Source: an uncultured Lachnobacterium sp. (GTDB taxonomy: Bacteria; Bacillota; Clostridia; Lachnospirales; Lachnospiraceae). Taken from it: 64,000 bases of DNA. Of this stretch, positions 27,284 through 36,528 are shown piece after piece. The translations under genes and the position numbers were made by a program. The stretch covers positions 1 through 64,000 of the forward strand of contig URDU01000013.1 in the NCBI GenBank assembly GCA_900546625.1. The letters are read 5' to 3'. The notes under the pieces were generated by a model that was given only the letters and a program-made list of their open reading frames with translations, did no database searches and was not told the origin of the DNA. Within the stretch, counting starts at the first letter, position 1, and each line of letters opens with the position of its first letter.

Positions 27284-27727
27284 TTATGCAATCTTTACTG
27301 CTGCGCCCTTTTTCTTCACAGCTATATTGATGTGGCAGTCGCCTACAAATTCATAGTTGACATCAAGTGCATACTTTACCTCTGCCCTTATCTCGTCCTC
27401 AGTCTCCTTTACCTCTATGCTTGTGGCATCGATACCTATCTGGATACTTCCAAACGGTGTATAATAATATGTCAGATTTTTCTTTCCCTTTTCAAATATC
27501 ATATGTACACTCATAGGTCCCTTGCGGGTGAACTCGAGATAATTTTCATTAAACTTAAGCATATTTTTGAGTGTCTGTGTCTCACCCTCCATTATCTCCT
27601 CAAAAAGCACATAGTGCTTGTTATTTCTTATATAATACTCTCCCGGGGCTATCACCTCTACCGCATCAGACTGCTGATCCGGTGCGAGCTGCAGGCCCTT
27701 TAATGATACTACTACATCCTTTGTCAT
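27284..27727 (-). CDS. DUF1934 (YwiB-like) beta-barrel protein
   Basis: This 147-residue cytoplasmic protein starts at ATG 27727, with an AAGGAGA site (a longer frame to 27751 lacks one). The alternating hydrophobic strands and the segments YYTPFGSIQIGIDATSIEV and VKYALDVNYEFVGDCHINI match DUF1934, a calycin-like barrel family of unknown function represented by B. subtilis YwiB. The gene follows spoIIR by about 107 bases in the same direction. Confidence 0.8.
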   Translation of the reverse strand: MTKDVVVSLKGLQLAPDQQSDAVEVIAPGEYYIRNNKHYVLFEEIMEGETQTLKNMLKFNENYLEFTRKGPMSVHMIFEKGKKNLTYYYTPFGSIQIGIDATSIEVKETEDEIRAEVKYALDVNYEFVGDCHINIAVKKKGAAVKIA

Positions 27728-27834
27728 TTCTTTCTCCTTATCCTCTTGCATATCTAAATTAATTCACGCTTTAATAATTTGTCATTACATATTTTCTTTT
27801 AATATATTTTTTCAGCATGAATATACTAACTGTT

Positions 27835-28470
27835 TTATCTGAAAATATCAAGGATTTTTAGTTTTATTTCATATTTTCCGCTGTCAAACACGCTCTCATA
27901 CTCGTCCGGTGTGAGCACCTCCTTAAGATTTTCCTTTGCATCATCATCCACCACCTCATACACACTGCCCCTGAAGCACATGTTAGGATACAGCACACAC
28001 CACCAGTTATGACCGGCTCCATCGCCCAGTGTTATTTCAAGCGCCTCGTAATTTCCCGCAGGAAATGTATAGTCCCCATACGTCTTTTCCGGGAAATCGG
28101 TGTGTGTAAGCTCTGCCGATGCTCCATATGTAAAGCCGTTTGCTGCAAGCGTCTCCTTTGATACCGCTATTATTTCGTCCATATGGTCATTTACGGTGGC
28201 TCTGGTTTCTTCGATATTTTCGCACTCCAGCAGGTATGGCTCAATGTAAGCTCCCACTGCATCGCGCACCTGCTTTTTCACATTCTGGTCAGCTGTACTG
28301 TCGCTGTTTGCCAGCACGTGGAAACGCAGGATTTTGCCGGCGATGGACTTTTGCATGTCGGATGTACATGCTGTACTGTTTGTGCTTATCGCAGATGCAT
28401 GATTTTTTGCAGCGACTACTGCCGCAAGGGATATTATTGCTATGGTTGTTATTATTATTCTCTTTCTCAT
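27835..28470 (-). CDS. spoIIR: Stage II sporulation protein R (SpoIIR)
   Basis: This secreted signalling protein is made in the forespore under sigma-F and triggers SpoIIGA to process pro-sigma-E in the mother cell. It is 211 residues from ATG 28470, with an N-terminal membrane/signal segment. Family motifs include ILRFHVLANSDSTADQNVKK, FPEKTYGDYTFPAGNYEAL and GHNWWCVLYPNMCF. The ribosome site is weak (AAGG 16 bases upstream); a TTG start at 28497 is possible. It lies 51 bases downstream of the gerB-gerC fusion. Its presence argues for sporulation competence. Confidence 0.92.
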   Translation of the reverse strand: MRKRIIITTIAIISLAAVVAAKNHASAISTNSTACTSDMQKSIAGKILRFHVLANSDSTADQNVKKQVRDAVGAYIEPYLLECENIEETRATVNDHMDEIIAVSKETLAANGFTYGASAELTHTDFPEKTYGDYTFPAGNYEALEITLGDGAGHNWWCVLYPNMCFRGSVYEVVDDDAKENLKEVLTPDEYESVFDSGKYEIKLKILDIFR

Positions 28471-28521
28471 GTAAACAAGTATTGCCTTATTTGACAAACT
28501 TATTCATCTCTTTTGAAATTT

Positions 28522-30258
28522 TTACCATGCTTCATGAATTTCATTCGTATAGTCATCCAGCAATGTGCCTAGTGTAATTATCGGTTCACCATCCTCATGA
28601 TTCTCCTTATTCATCTTCTGCTCATAATAATCACCCATGTTATCAAAGATATCGTTTATATCATCTGCTATGCACACGTATGTGTTTCTCGGAAATTTTT
28701 TTGATGTCTTGCAGTATTCCATGAAGCTTGCATAAGCTGTTTTATCGTTTCTAAGCGTTTTTCCTATTAATATCACCTTCAGATGATTGGTATCGGCTTT
28801 TTGTGACAGCCGCTCCTCGAAGCTGTCCACAGCTGTTTTGATATCATCTGCATATTCGGGTTCGTAGGATTTGTCCATGTTATAATAAAACTCTATATAT
28901 CCGCTATTTTCATTTGCCGAATCATCTCTGTGGCTAACATATGCTTTGTCATCAGTTACTTCTTTACCTGTTACTTCTTTATCAGTTATTTCATCAGTAT
29001 CCACAGCTACAATATCCACCGCAGCAAGTGTCGGGAAGCATCTCTCCTCAAGCTCCACTGCACTGCAGCCGGTCAGCATGAGACCTATAGTCAGCACTAC
29101 TATTACCGGTATCGCTATGCACATTAAAAATCCAAGATATTTTTTCACGATTTCATCTCCACTTTCAAGAATATATGCTAATGTCACTGTGACTGCTATG
29201 GCAAATATGATGCACCGGCTTCTTATACTGCTATTTCCTTCGTCATGGCTTTTCTGTCTGTCACAGCTTAATTGCTTATTGTTACTGAAGCCTCGGCTTT
29301 TATTAAATGTAAGTATAACTTCTGCCGTATTTTTAGCAAAATTCTCACATCTTAAAACCGCATAATAAAGGCTCATATTGAGCACTGAAAACAGCGTGAA
29401 AAACCACACCGACAGCATAAGTGCGTCCGCTCTCTTAAAGAAGCTGCCCTTTATCTGCACATCACTCATCAGTACGACAGCCGGAAACTCTATTTCCGAC
29501 AGTGAATATTTTCCGAAGCTTCCAAGCAATACCGCATACAACAAAAACAGTATGCCTGCATATGTGAGTATTGCTTTGCTCACACTCCATCGTATCTGTG
29601 AGACACTGCGTTCCCTTACAAACAGTATATTGAACACGGAAATGGATGCTGCAAACACATAGTACGCGCCCGCGAATATATCTGCGATGCCAAATTCCAC
29701 ACCAACCCTGTCCTTAATCATCAGATAGTCAAATCTCACATCCGATATTGCAAACAAAAGCATAGCCGCAAGCGGTATGAGCACAAAGAAAAATACTACC
29801 TCATATACTCTGGCACGGCACTCCACTCCGCCGCTTAGCGCATAAGCGCACACCGCCATTATCACAAGAAGCACAGCTGTAAATGACTCATCCGGTATAA
29901 GACTGTCACGTATCAGCTTTACAAATATCCATGCAAGAAATGCAGCCTGTGATAACTCGTATACTGCAATAATTAAATCATAAATTAATATTTTTGCATG
30001 TGCTGTTTTACCAAAGCTTCTGTCATATATAATTTTCCTGCGTTCACGTACCTCGCTTACTATCCACATAAATAGCCATGCCATGAAAACTCCGAGCGCG
30101 ATAGAGATAAAACCATACTTTCCAAGCTTCGCCAGATTGTTTGGAAGCACCAGCGTGCCGACTCCAAGCAGATTAAAGACGTATAGTCTATATAGCTGGC
30201 GTGGCGATATGCTTTCGTTTTGTGCAAATGTGTAGCTTTTGCTCATATTTTTAGTCAT
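28522..30258 (-). CDS. Germinant receptor fusion: GerB permease plus truncated GerC lipoprotein domain
   Basis: This 578-residue protein has an N-terminal part (about 15-390) that is a GerAB-type spore permease with about ten helices (SPRQLYRLYVFNLLGVGTL). The tenth helix runs directly into an intact lipobox, L395-T396-G397-C398, followed by AVELEERCFPTLAAVDIVAVD, the usual start of a mature GerAC lipoprotein. Residues 400-578 resemble the GerAC N-terminal domain (VDSFEERLSQ, HLKVILIGKTL, RNTYVCIADD). The large C-terminal domain of GerAC is missing. The gene overlaps gerA by 8 bases, so the two are translationally coupled. Whether signal peptidase II cleaves at C398 to release a separate lipoprotein is an open question. 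Confidence 0.85.
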   Translation of the reverse strand: MTKNMSKSYTFAQNESISPRQLYRLYVFNLLGVGTLVLPNNLAKLGKYGFISIALGVFMAWLFMWIVSEVRERRKIIYDRSFGKTAHAKILIYDLIIAVYELSQAAFLAWIFVKLIRDSLIPDESFTAVLLVIMAVCAYALSGGVECRARVYEVVFFFVLIPLAAMLLFAISDVRFDYLMIKDRVGVEFGIADIFAGAYYVFAASISVFNILFVRERSVSQIRWSVSKAILTYAGILFLLYAVLLGSFGKYSLSEIEFPAVVLMSDVQIKGSFFKRADALMLSVWFFTLFSVLNMSLYYAVLRCENFAKNTAEVILTFNKSRGFSNNKQLSCDRQKSHDEGNSSIRSRCIIFAIAVTVTLAYILESGDEIVKKYLGFLMCIAIPVIVVLTIGLMLTGCSAVELEERCFPTLAAVDIVAVDTDEITDKEVTGKEVTDDKAYVSHRDDSANENSGYIEFYYNMDKSYEPEYADDIKTAVDSFEERLSQKADTNHLKVILIGKTLRNDKTAYASFMEYCKTSKKFPRNTYVCIADDINDIFDNMGDYYEQKMNKENHEDGEPIITLGTLLDDYTNEIHEAW

Positions 30259-31729
30259 ACTTATTTCCTTTCAGCTTCCTGCACTCCTTTTCTCTTGCAA
30301 ACACAGGCCGTCTCCACAGTCTGCGAAGCGGAAATCGTATGATACTGTCCTTTTCATCCTCGCCGCCTGTCAGCTCGCTGCCCACGAATGGCATCATGTA
30401 TGGATAACCACAGCTTTTGAGCTTGGCAAGATGCAAAAGTATCACCATCAGACTTATTAAAAATCCAAAGTATCCAAGCCATGCCGACATAATTATTACA
30501 GCGAATTTGAGTATCCTAAATGAAAATGCAAACTCCTCACTCGGTATGGCAAACGAGCAGAGTGCGGTAAATGCAACAAGAATAACCACTATCGGGCTTA
30601 CTAAATTTGCATCCACTGCTGCCTGTCCGATTATGAGGCCTCCGACTATGCCTATCGTGTTTCCCATTGCTCCGGGAAGTCTTATGCCGGCTTCGCGAAG
30701 CAGCTCAAACGACAGCTCCATCATGAGTACCTCTATGAGCTGTGGAAACGGGCAGCCGAGTCTGGCCTCATAAAATGCCAGTATGAGTGGTGTCGGCAGT
30801 ATCTGTGTATGAAAATTTGTGACCGCCAGATAGAGCCCCGGCAATGTAAATGACATGAAGGCTGCCACATACCTTATCAGCCTGGCAAAGCTTGCTGCTA
30901 TCGTTCTGTTATAGTAATCATCTGCGGTTTTTAAAAAATTGTTCATGGTGGTTGGCAGTATTATCGCTATCGGTGAATTATCGCACAGCACCACCACCCG
31001 CCCCTCCAGGAGCGCATTTACCGCAACATCCGGCCGCTTTGTGGTCTGAAGCTGTGGAAACGGTGAATACCATTTTGCCTCAGCAAACTGTTCAATGACT
31101 CCCGAATCACCCACATGGTCTATCACATAGCTGTCCAGATTCCTTTCCACCTCCTCAACAAGCCCCTCTTTTACGAGGTCTCTCACATACAGTATGTCCA
31201 CATTGCTGTGTCCTCGAAGCCCCTTTTTCACCTCTTTGCACTTTAAGCGGGTGCTCCTTAATCTGCGCCTGATAAGTGCAGTATTTATCTTTATGGAATC
31301 TGCAAAGCCCTCATTTGAGCCTCGTATGACCTTTTCCGAATCAATCTCCTGAATTGACATGGCAGGATATCCCTTGTCGGGAAGCTTGAAGGCATCCGGA
31401 TAGCCATCCACAAAAAATATCACGTCTCCTGTCAGCATCATCTGAGCCGCCTCTCTAACCGTATGAAGATGCGCAAACTCGGACAAAGCTGCCTGATTTT
31501 TGTCAAGTACTTCCTTAACCTGATCCCGGTCTATCCCTTCAAGGTATGAGGTAAATCGTCCAAACGCACTGTTATTGATACCGGAGCCTGCACATGTCAC
31601 CTCAATATATGCAACAAAACACTTTATGGAGGCATCACGCCCCAGATACATCTCCTGCATCTTGATATCTGAGCAGTCAGAATATATCTGCCTGAAGCTT
31701 TTTATGTTCTCATCTATGTTTGTGGTCAT
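30251..31729 (-). CDS. gerA: Spore germination protein GerA
   Basis: This 492-residue A subunit of a germinant receptor sits in the spore inner membrane. A soluble N-terminal region (about 1-280) with the family motifs VIRGSNEGFADSIKINTALI and RRLRSTRLKC is followed by four to six membrane helices with FTLPGLYLAVTNFHTQILP and IRLPGAMGNTIGIVGGLIIG. It forms a receptor with GerB and GerC, here encoded as one downstream fusion. AGGAGA precedes ATG. A sigma-G-like promoter lies 45 bases upstream. The germinant is unknown. Confidence 0.93.
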   Translation of the reverse strand: MTTNIDENIKSFRQIYSDCSDIKMQEMYLGRDASIKCFVAYIEVTCAGSGINNSAFGRFTSYLEGIDRDQVKEVLDKNQAALSEFAHLHTVREAAQMMLTGDVIFFVDGYPDAFKLPDKGYPAMSIQEIDSEKVIRGSNEGFADSIKINTALIRRRLRSTRLKCKEVKKGLRGHSNVDILYVRDLVKEGLVEEVERNLDSYVIDHVGDSGVIEQFAEAKWYSPFPQLQTTKRPDVAVNALLEGRVVVLCDNSPIAIILPTTMNNFLKTADDYYNRTIAASFARLIRYVAAFMSFTLPGLYLAVTNFHTQILPTPLILAFYEARLGCPFPQLIEVLMMELSFELLREAGIRLPGAMGNTIGIVGGLIIGQAAVDANLVSPIVVILVAFTALCSFAIPSEEFAFSFRILKFAVIIMSAWLGYFGFLISLMVILLHLAKLKSCGYPYMMPFVGSELTGGEDEKDSIIRFPLRRLWRRPVFAREKECRKLKGNKYD

Positions 31730-31773
31730 CTTTAACTCTCCTATATCCCCCGTCAGATTTAAAATTCTTTATA

Positions 31774-31804
31774 TAGTATGACCGTACAAGCTCGCAAATA
31801 TCCC
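31774..31804 (-). promoter_or_regulatory. Sigma-G-like promoter of the ger operon
   Basis: A -10 CATACTA, identical to the sigma-G consensus, is preceded by GGGATA at an 18-base distance, a partial match to the sigma-G -35. Germinant receptor operons are normally forespore genes. Confidence 0.6.
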
Positions 31805-31846
31805 TGATTGTTTATTTTATAACTATCTAAGCCACTAACTAAGCCA

Positions 31847-31889
31847 CTAAAAAAGGCCACCGTTCACACATCAGTGCGACCGGCAGCCC
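31847..31889 (-). terminator. Terminator of the ispE-gntR unit
   Basis: On the minus strand a 15-base stem (GGCTGCCGGTCGCAC / GTGTGAACGGTGGCC, with G-U pairs and one mismatch) is followed by TTTTTTAG. It lies just after the GntR stop codon. Confidence 0.8.
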
Positions 31890-31906
31890 TTGGTTTTGTT
31901 ATATTT

Positions 31907-32593
31907 TTATTTCTTCTCTTCATCCTGCATTTGTATCACAGCCTTCACAGCAACCGCCTGATTTGCCACATGCGTATGCATTTCAGTAGTCACAAGCTCC
32001 ATATTTCTTGACTCAAGCGCCCTGTAGATGGCATCATGCTCCTTCACCAGCATCGGATAATTCTTTGGATCCTTCAAATACTCCACTCTGTAGCGATACA
32101 TCTGCTCGCGGATATTGTTCATCATAGATACAAGCTTCGCATTGTCTGTTGCCTCATAGATAGCATCGTGAAACTTCACATCCTCCTCAGCTATCTTTTT
32201 CACATCACCATAATCCATGCTCTTTTTGAACTCATCCTTTATTGTCTTTAGCTTTGCGAGCTGCTCATCACTGATTTTCTTACATGCAATTTTGGCTGCA
32301 AGCTCATCAAGAGCCTCTCTCACCTCAAGCACATCCTCCATATCCTTGAGAGTCATCTTGGCAACCTCTGCGCCCTTTCGCGGCATCGTGACCGCAAGCC
32401 CCTCCTGCTCGAGCATTCTGATTGCTTCACGTATAGGTGTACGGCTGACTCCAAGCTTTGACGCAAGCTGCAGCTCCATAAGTCTCTCGCCCGGCTTGAG
32501 CTCTCCCTTTAAAATTGCCTCACGAAGTGTGTTAAAAACCACATCACGCAGTGGCAGATATGCATCCATGTTTAAAGTTAAATTATCAGTCAT
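31907..32593 (-). CDS. GntR-family transcription regulator with FCD domain
   Basis: This 228-residue FadR/VanR-type regulator has a winged helix at about 12-78 (LREAILKGELKPGERL, then LGVSRTPIREAIRMLE), followed by the all-helical FCD ligand domain at about 85-215. Metal-ligand candidates lie in VKFHDAIYEA and KEHDAIYRAL and in the final MHTHVANQ. Such proteins sense small carboxylates or sugar acids; the effector cannot be read here. ATG 32593 with AGGAGA is preferred to an upstream TTG. The gene follows ispE by 89 bases. Confidence 0.9.
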   Translation of the reverse strand: MTDNLTLNMDAYLPLRDVVFNTLREAILKGELKPGERLMELQLASKLGVSRTPIREAIRMLEQEGLAVTMPRKGAEVAKMTLKDMEDVLEVREALDELAAKIACKKISDEQLAKLKTIKDEFKKSMDYGDVKKIAEEDVKFHDAIYEATDNAKLVSMMNNIREQMYRYRVEYLKDPKNYPMLVKEHDAIYRALESRNMELVTTEMHTHVANQAVAVKAVIQMQDEEKK

Positions 32594-32682
32594 CAAACTT
32601 CTCCTATCTCTTGTATTATAATTCTCATCTATAAGAAAATAAGGTAACTATAAAGCTCCTGCTATGCTGTCACGGTATCATA

Positions 32683-33564
32683 TCATTTGCGATTATTGTA
32701 TACAGATGTCAGATACACCTGTCTGGCAAGATGTGAGCTTCGCATAGCTTTATATGCTTTCTTTGCGGTAGCTTCATCGTCAAACAGTCCAAAAACTGTC
32801 GGACCACTGCCGCTCATCATGGCTCCCACCGCGCCATGGGAAAGCATATGCTTCTTTATCTCGTCTATCACCGGATAATTTGGTATGGTCACGGTCTCTA
32901 AGACATTTCCCATATGTGCTGCAATGTCATGCAGATTCTTAGCCTTTATATCCTCTATCAGGAGGTCTATATCCGGATGAACTGTCGTATCATCAAGCTT
33001 TAAATTCTGGTACACAAACTTGGTGGATACCGAAATGGACGGCTTTGCAATGAGCACCGGACACTTTACCATTGGAGCAAGAGGACTGAGCTCCTCTCCT
33101 ATGCCCTCAGCAAGCGCCGTACCTCTCATAATACAGTATGGCACGTCCGCGCCAATCTGCACGCCTCTTTCCATAAGCTGTCTCTTTGTCAGCCCCAGTG
33201 AAAAAAGCCTGTTCATGCCAAAAAGCATAGCTGCTGCATCAGTACTGCCCCCTGCCATTCCTGCCGCAACAGGAATACGCTTGTCCAGCTTCACTGATAC
33301 ACCGTCAGTTATAGAAAACTCATCCATAAGAAGCTTCGCAGCCTTGTATATGAGATTGTTCTCATTTACAGGAAGAAAAGACAGATTGGTCTGTATCTGT
33401 ATGCCAGACTCCTTTGTCCTTTTGATATCTAGCCTGTCATACAGATGAATGGTCTGCATAATCATACGGACCTCATGATATCCGTCCTCTCTGCGCCTCA
33501 CCACATCGAGCCCCAGATTAATCTTGGCTAATGCTTTTAATGAAATATCGTAATTACTACCCAT
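32683..33564 (-). CDS. ispE: 4-diphosphocytidyl-2-C-methyl-D-erythritol kinase
   Basis: This 293-residue GHMP kinase acts in the MEP pathway of isoprenoid synthesis, phosphorylating CDP-methylerythritol. Family motifs include AKINLGLDVVRRREDGYHEV, the ATP loop PVAAGMAGGSTDAAA, and GAVGAMMSGSGPTVFGLF near the C-terminus. Length is normal. It has a TTGCTC/TATAAT promoter close upstream and is probably co-transcribed with the GntR gene, a pairing seen in other Lachnospiraceae as far as I recall. Confidence 0.95.
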   Translation of the reverse strand: MGSNYDISLKALAKINLGLDVVRRREDGYHEVRMIMQTIHLYDRLDIKRTKESGIQIQTNLSFLPVNENNLIYKAAKLLMDEFSITDGVSVKLDKRIPVAAGMAGGSTDAAAMLFGMNRLFSLGLTKRQLMERGVQIGADVPYCIMRGTALAEGIGEELSPLAPMVKCPVLIAKPSISVSTKFVYQNLKLDDTTVHPDIDLLIEDIKAKNLHDIAAHMGNVLETVTIPNYPVIDEIKKHMLSHGAVGAMMSGSGPTVFGLFDDEATAKKAYKAMRSSHLARQVYLTSVYNNRK

Positions 33565-33595
33565 ATTGTATTACCTCTGTTTTTTGTATACAAGG

Positions 33596-33624
33596 ATTAT
33601 AACACAAACCTTCAAAAAGAGCAA
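33596..33624 (-). promoter_or_regulatory. Sigma-A promoter of ispE
   Basis: A -35 TTGCTC and a perfect -10 TATAAT are 17 bases apart, with the -10 box 31 bases from the start codon. Confidence 0.7.
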
Positions 33625-33677
33625 TTTCAAATATTCTCATTTATTTCTATCTCAAAATATTCTGTTTGTACAAAAAC

Positions 33678-33693
33678 ACTATGTTCACATAGT
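33678..33693. promoter_or_regulatory. Inverted repeat upstream of the ispE promoter
   Basis: ACTATGT-TC-ACATAGT is a perfect 7-base palindrome with a 2-base centre, 54 bases upstream of the ispE -35 box. It is typical of an operator; the cognate protein is unknown, and the co-transcribed GntR-FCD protein is one candidate. Confidence 0.35.
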
Positions 33694-33733
33694 ACATGTT
33701 TACTAGATTTAAAAAGTAACCCACTAACGCGCA

Positions 33734-33779
33734 CAAAAAAAGCCTCACAGCATATCAATAATGCTTGTGGGGCTTTTTT
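33734..33779 (-). terminator. Terminator of the chemoreceptor gene
   Basis: AAAAAGCCCCACAAGCAT pairs with ATGCTGTGAGGCTTTTTTT on the minus strand, one mismatch, with a long T run. It lies about 32 bases after the stop codon. Confidence 0.9.
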
Positions 33780-33810
33780 AAGGTTTTTCTAAACTCGTAT
33801 GTACAATTTT

Positions 33811-35532
33811 TTATTTCTTTTCCAATATAAATTTGCTGATCAGCTCGTTCATTGTCTCTGCCTGTGCTGAAAGCTCCTCACTTGTTGCTGATGTTTCCTC
33901 TGCATTTGCTGAGTTGGACTGCACAACATCTGATATCTGATTAATGCCGGCCTCTGCCTGCTCCATAGCCTTTGCCTGCTCCTCTGCAATCTCGCTGAGT
34001 TTTTGAGAAGAATCTGCAACTTCCTTCATACCATTGATAACCTTTTCAATAGAAGTACTTACGCGCTCTGCAGCTTCATTACCCTCGTTAGATACCGCAA
34101 TGGCACTCTCTATAAGCTGACGTGTATCAACTGCAGCCTTGGCACTCTGCTCTGAAAGACTTCTGATTTGTCCCGCAACAACTGCGAATCCTTTACCTGC
34201 CTCACCTGCACGCGCTGCCTCGATAGCTGCATTGAGTGAAAGAAGGTTTGTCTGACTGGCAATATCCTCAATCTCAGAAATGATATTCTCAATCTGCTTA
34301 GATGTATCATTGATGCGTCCGATAACATCAACCATGCCCTGCATCTCTGTATGGCTGTGATCTGCTTCCTCAGCATACTCCTGTGCAATCCTGTATGTAT
34401 CATTGAGCTTCTCAGATGTTTTCTCAACACCGCCTGTGATATCTGCAAATGTAGCCTGAAGCTCCTCAATGGCTGCTGACTGATCCATAGCACCTTCTGC
34501 TATTTCCTGTGCTGCCTGAGCAAGGTTGTTAGAACCTGCTGTAACAAGTGATGATATCTCATTGATATGTGACATAACATCATTCATCTGTGTCTTCATC
34601 TTACGCATTGCCATGAGAAGTCCAATAAAATCTCCGGTATATTTATCTTCCATGTCTGATGAAACTGTATAATCTCCTTCTGCCATCTTTCCAAGAAGCT
34701 TGTCAGAGTCAGATATGATAGTCTTAAGGTCCTCTGCCATGTTTCTTGCAACCCCTACCATATCAGCAATTTCATCTTGTGAATCAACTGCCGGGAATGG
34801 AGCCTCAAGATCACCCTGTGCAAATGTACGTAATCTCTGTTTTAACTCATCGAGTGGTTTAGAAATACCAACTGCAACTTCGTCCCCGATTTTCATCGAG
34901 ATAAAATATGAACCGACAATGATAACAATAACAATACCAAATGCGGCATATGATACTAATGATAATGTCTTGCTTAAATTATCTCCCTCTGTTACCTTTA
35001 TATTCATAAGGGCAGCTAGCTGCTGATATATATCATCATATGCAGGTGCAAGATCTGCTACTGCTCTCTCCTCGGCCTCCTTCTGTGTCTCAGGATCTGT
35101 AGCATTCTCACCTAACTGTCCAATCTCATCATCGAGACTCCAGTATGAGTCGAGCTTACTGTTTATATCATCATATATAGCCTGCTCCTCACCTGTCTTT
35201 ATAGAGCTTTGCAACTCTCCCCAGTATTTTTGAAATAATTCCTTTTTAGAATCATGTGTATCAGACATCTTGCTTAATGTGTCAGAAGCTGTATAACCGA
35301 TAAGAGCTCGTGTAGCGCTTCGTGTCTCTGAGAAGGTTACCATAACCTTTCCTATATCTCCCTGTGAAAATCCGTAAAAGGTTAGTGCGCTGGAATATCT
35401 CATTGACACAATAATCATAAGAATACCCGCGATAACACCCGATGCCGATGCTACAAACGTAGTCAGTCTGAATCCTTTTTTTAAACGATTTTTAATGCTA
35501 AGTGTTTTCCACTTTGACATGTCTAATTTCAT
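33811..35532 (-). CDS. Methyl-accepting chemotaxis protein
   Basis: This 573-residue receptor has a first membrane helix at about 24-46, a four-helix-bundle-type extracellular sensor (about 47-188), a second helix at about 190-212, a HAMP domain to about 270 and a long cytoplasmic signalling hairpin. The hairpin tip [20 protein letters not shown] is essentially canonical. It implies chemotaxis and motility elsewhere in the genome. The ligand is unknown. GGGAGGGA precedes ATG. The gene is monocistronic with its own promoter and terminator. Confidence 0.95.
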   Translation of the reverse strand: MKLDMSKWKTLSIKNRLKKGFRLTTFVASASGVIAGILMIIVSMRYSSALTFYGFSQGDIGKVMVTFSETRSATRALIGYTASDTLSKMSDTHDSKKELFQKYWGELQSSIKTGEEQAIYDDINSKLDSYWSLDDEIGQLGENATDPETQKEAEERAVADLAPAYDDIYQQLAALMNIKVTEGDNLSKTLSLVSYAAFGIVIVIIVGSYFISMKIGDEVAVGISKPLDELKQRLRTFAQGDLEAPFPAVDSQDEIADMVGVARNMAEDLKTIISDSDKLLGKMAEGDYTVSSDMEDKYTGDFIGLLMAMRKMKTQMNDVMSHINEISSLVTAGSNNLAQAAQEIAEGAMDQSAAIEELQATFADITGGVEKTSEKLNDTYRIAQEYAEEADHSHTEMQGMVDVIGRINDTSKQIENIISEIEDIASQTNLLSLNAAIEAARAGEAGKGFAVVAGQIRSLSEQSAKAAVDTRQLIESAIAVSNEGNEAAERVSTSIEKVINGMKEVADSSQKLSEIAEEQAKAMEQAEAGINQISDVVQSNSANAEETSATSEELSAQAETMNELISKFILEKK

Positions 35533-35578
35533 GATGTTCCCTCCCCTATGAATAATGATACCTATATACTATATTTCT

Positions 35579-35606
35579 ATTATATACCTCTTAAAAAATT
35601 ATACAA
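35579..35606 (-). promoter_or_regulatory. Promoter of the chemoreceptor gene
   Basis: TTGTAT and TATAAT are 16 bases apart, 47 bases before the start codon. This looks like a sigma-A promoter rather than the TAAA/GCCGATAA flagellar type. Confidence 0.55.
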
Positions 35607-35612
35607 GCGCTA

Positions 35613-35648
35613 AAAAGGTAACTGCACGCTGCGTGCAGTCACCTTTTC
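35613..35648 (-). terminator. Terminator of the 223-residue hypothetical gene
   Basis: AAAAGGTGACTGCACGC pairs with GCGTGCAGTTACCTTTTT (one mismatch), with a single-base loop on the outer view. The stem is also symmetric enough to stop plus-strand transcription. Confidence 0.85.
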
Positions 35649-35711
35649 ATAATTCATATTTCTTATATAATATTCGTTCCATCACGACACTTTTACATAC
35701 ACATCCGGCTT

Positions 35712-36383
35712 CTAGCCCTGTACCTGTGTGTCCTCTGTGCCATTCTTCCAGTCATCAAACTTCTTGAGCACTGCATCATAGGTATCCTGGCAAATTGATG
35801 GCAGCTTGTCTCCCCAGGCTCCTGTTGCCTGTGAAAAGCCCTTCTTGAATGCATTCAAAAGCTCATCTGCCTTGTCCTTATCGCCTCCTGACAGTGCCTT
35901 TGCAAAGTCAAGTATACGGTCTGAGGTCTTCTCAACTCCCCAGTATCCATCCTCTGCGATGTCCTTTTTGGCCTGCGCTATTGTGTCTGCATCTACAGTC
36001 AGATTCTCAAACAGACTCTTTAAGCCCTGTGACTTGTCCCAGGTTGAAGCCTGTCCTGTCATAGACTTTCTGACGATCTCGATAAGCTGCTGCTGTCTGG
36101 CATTGGCATCATCCTTAAGTGCCTGTACCAGTGCATCTCTGTCTGCCTTGCTCATCTTCTGGTTTACTGTACTCTTTGCAGTATCCTTTGAATCATCCTT
36201 GCTGTCTGATTTCTCATATACAGCAGCCTCCTCACTGAAGCCTTTAGTCTTTGAATCCGACTTATCAGTCTTTGCGTCCTGCTTCTTTGAAGCGGTATTG
36301 GTATTCTTTGCCTGCGCCTCGTCCTTTGCTGTGACACTCTGCGCTGCTACTGCTGAAACTACACTTGAAATAGCATCTAACAT
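35712..36383 (-). CDS. Hypothetical protein with charged low-complexity N-terminal half
   Basis: This 223-residue protein has residues 1-20 mildly hydrophobic (MLDAISSVVSAVAAQSVTA) but no proper signal peptide. Residues 20-75 are Lys/Asp/Ser/Thr-rich and probably disordered. Residues 75-215 are helical with a conserved-looking end (FKKGFSQATGAWGDKLPSIC, then a YDAVLKKFDDW helix). The end resembles DUF5610-type proteins of unknown function, which is only an impression. AGGGAGGG precedes ATG, and a GC-rich hairpin (GCGGGAA...TTCCCGC, about 36408-36427) lies in the leader. It sits between the chemoreceptor and the zinc transporter and has its own terminator. Confidence 0.75.
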   Translation of the reverse strand: MLDAISSVVSAVAAQSVTAKDEAQAKNTNTASKKQDAKTDKSDSKTKGFSEEAAVYEKSDSKDDSKDTAKSTVNQKMSKADRDALVQALKDDANARQQQLIEIVRKSMTGQASTWDKSQGLKSLFENLTVDADTIAQAKKDIAEDGYWGVEKTSDRILDFAKALSGGDKDKADELLNAFKKGFSQATGAWGDKLPSICQDTYDAVLKKFDDWKNGTEDTQVQG

Positions 36384-36528
36384 TTCTCATCCCTCCCTGG
36401 TAATGTGCGTGCGGGAATCCTTTCCCGCTATACTATTATCAACCTGTATAGCGTCTGATATAGCTAAACAGTTTATCTCTTATAATCTGTATCGGCTGTT
36501 TTGCGTCTGTTAATTATAGCCTTTGCCG

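Noticed and set aside
33811..35532. Sigma-D (flagellar) promoter for the chemoreceptor
   Set aside because: No TAAA-N15-GCCGATAA pattern in the upstream region; a TTGTAT/TATAAT pair fits better.
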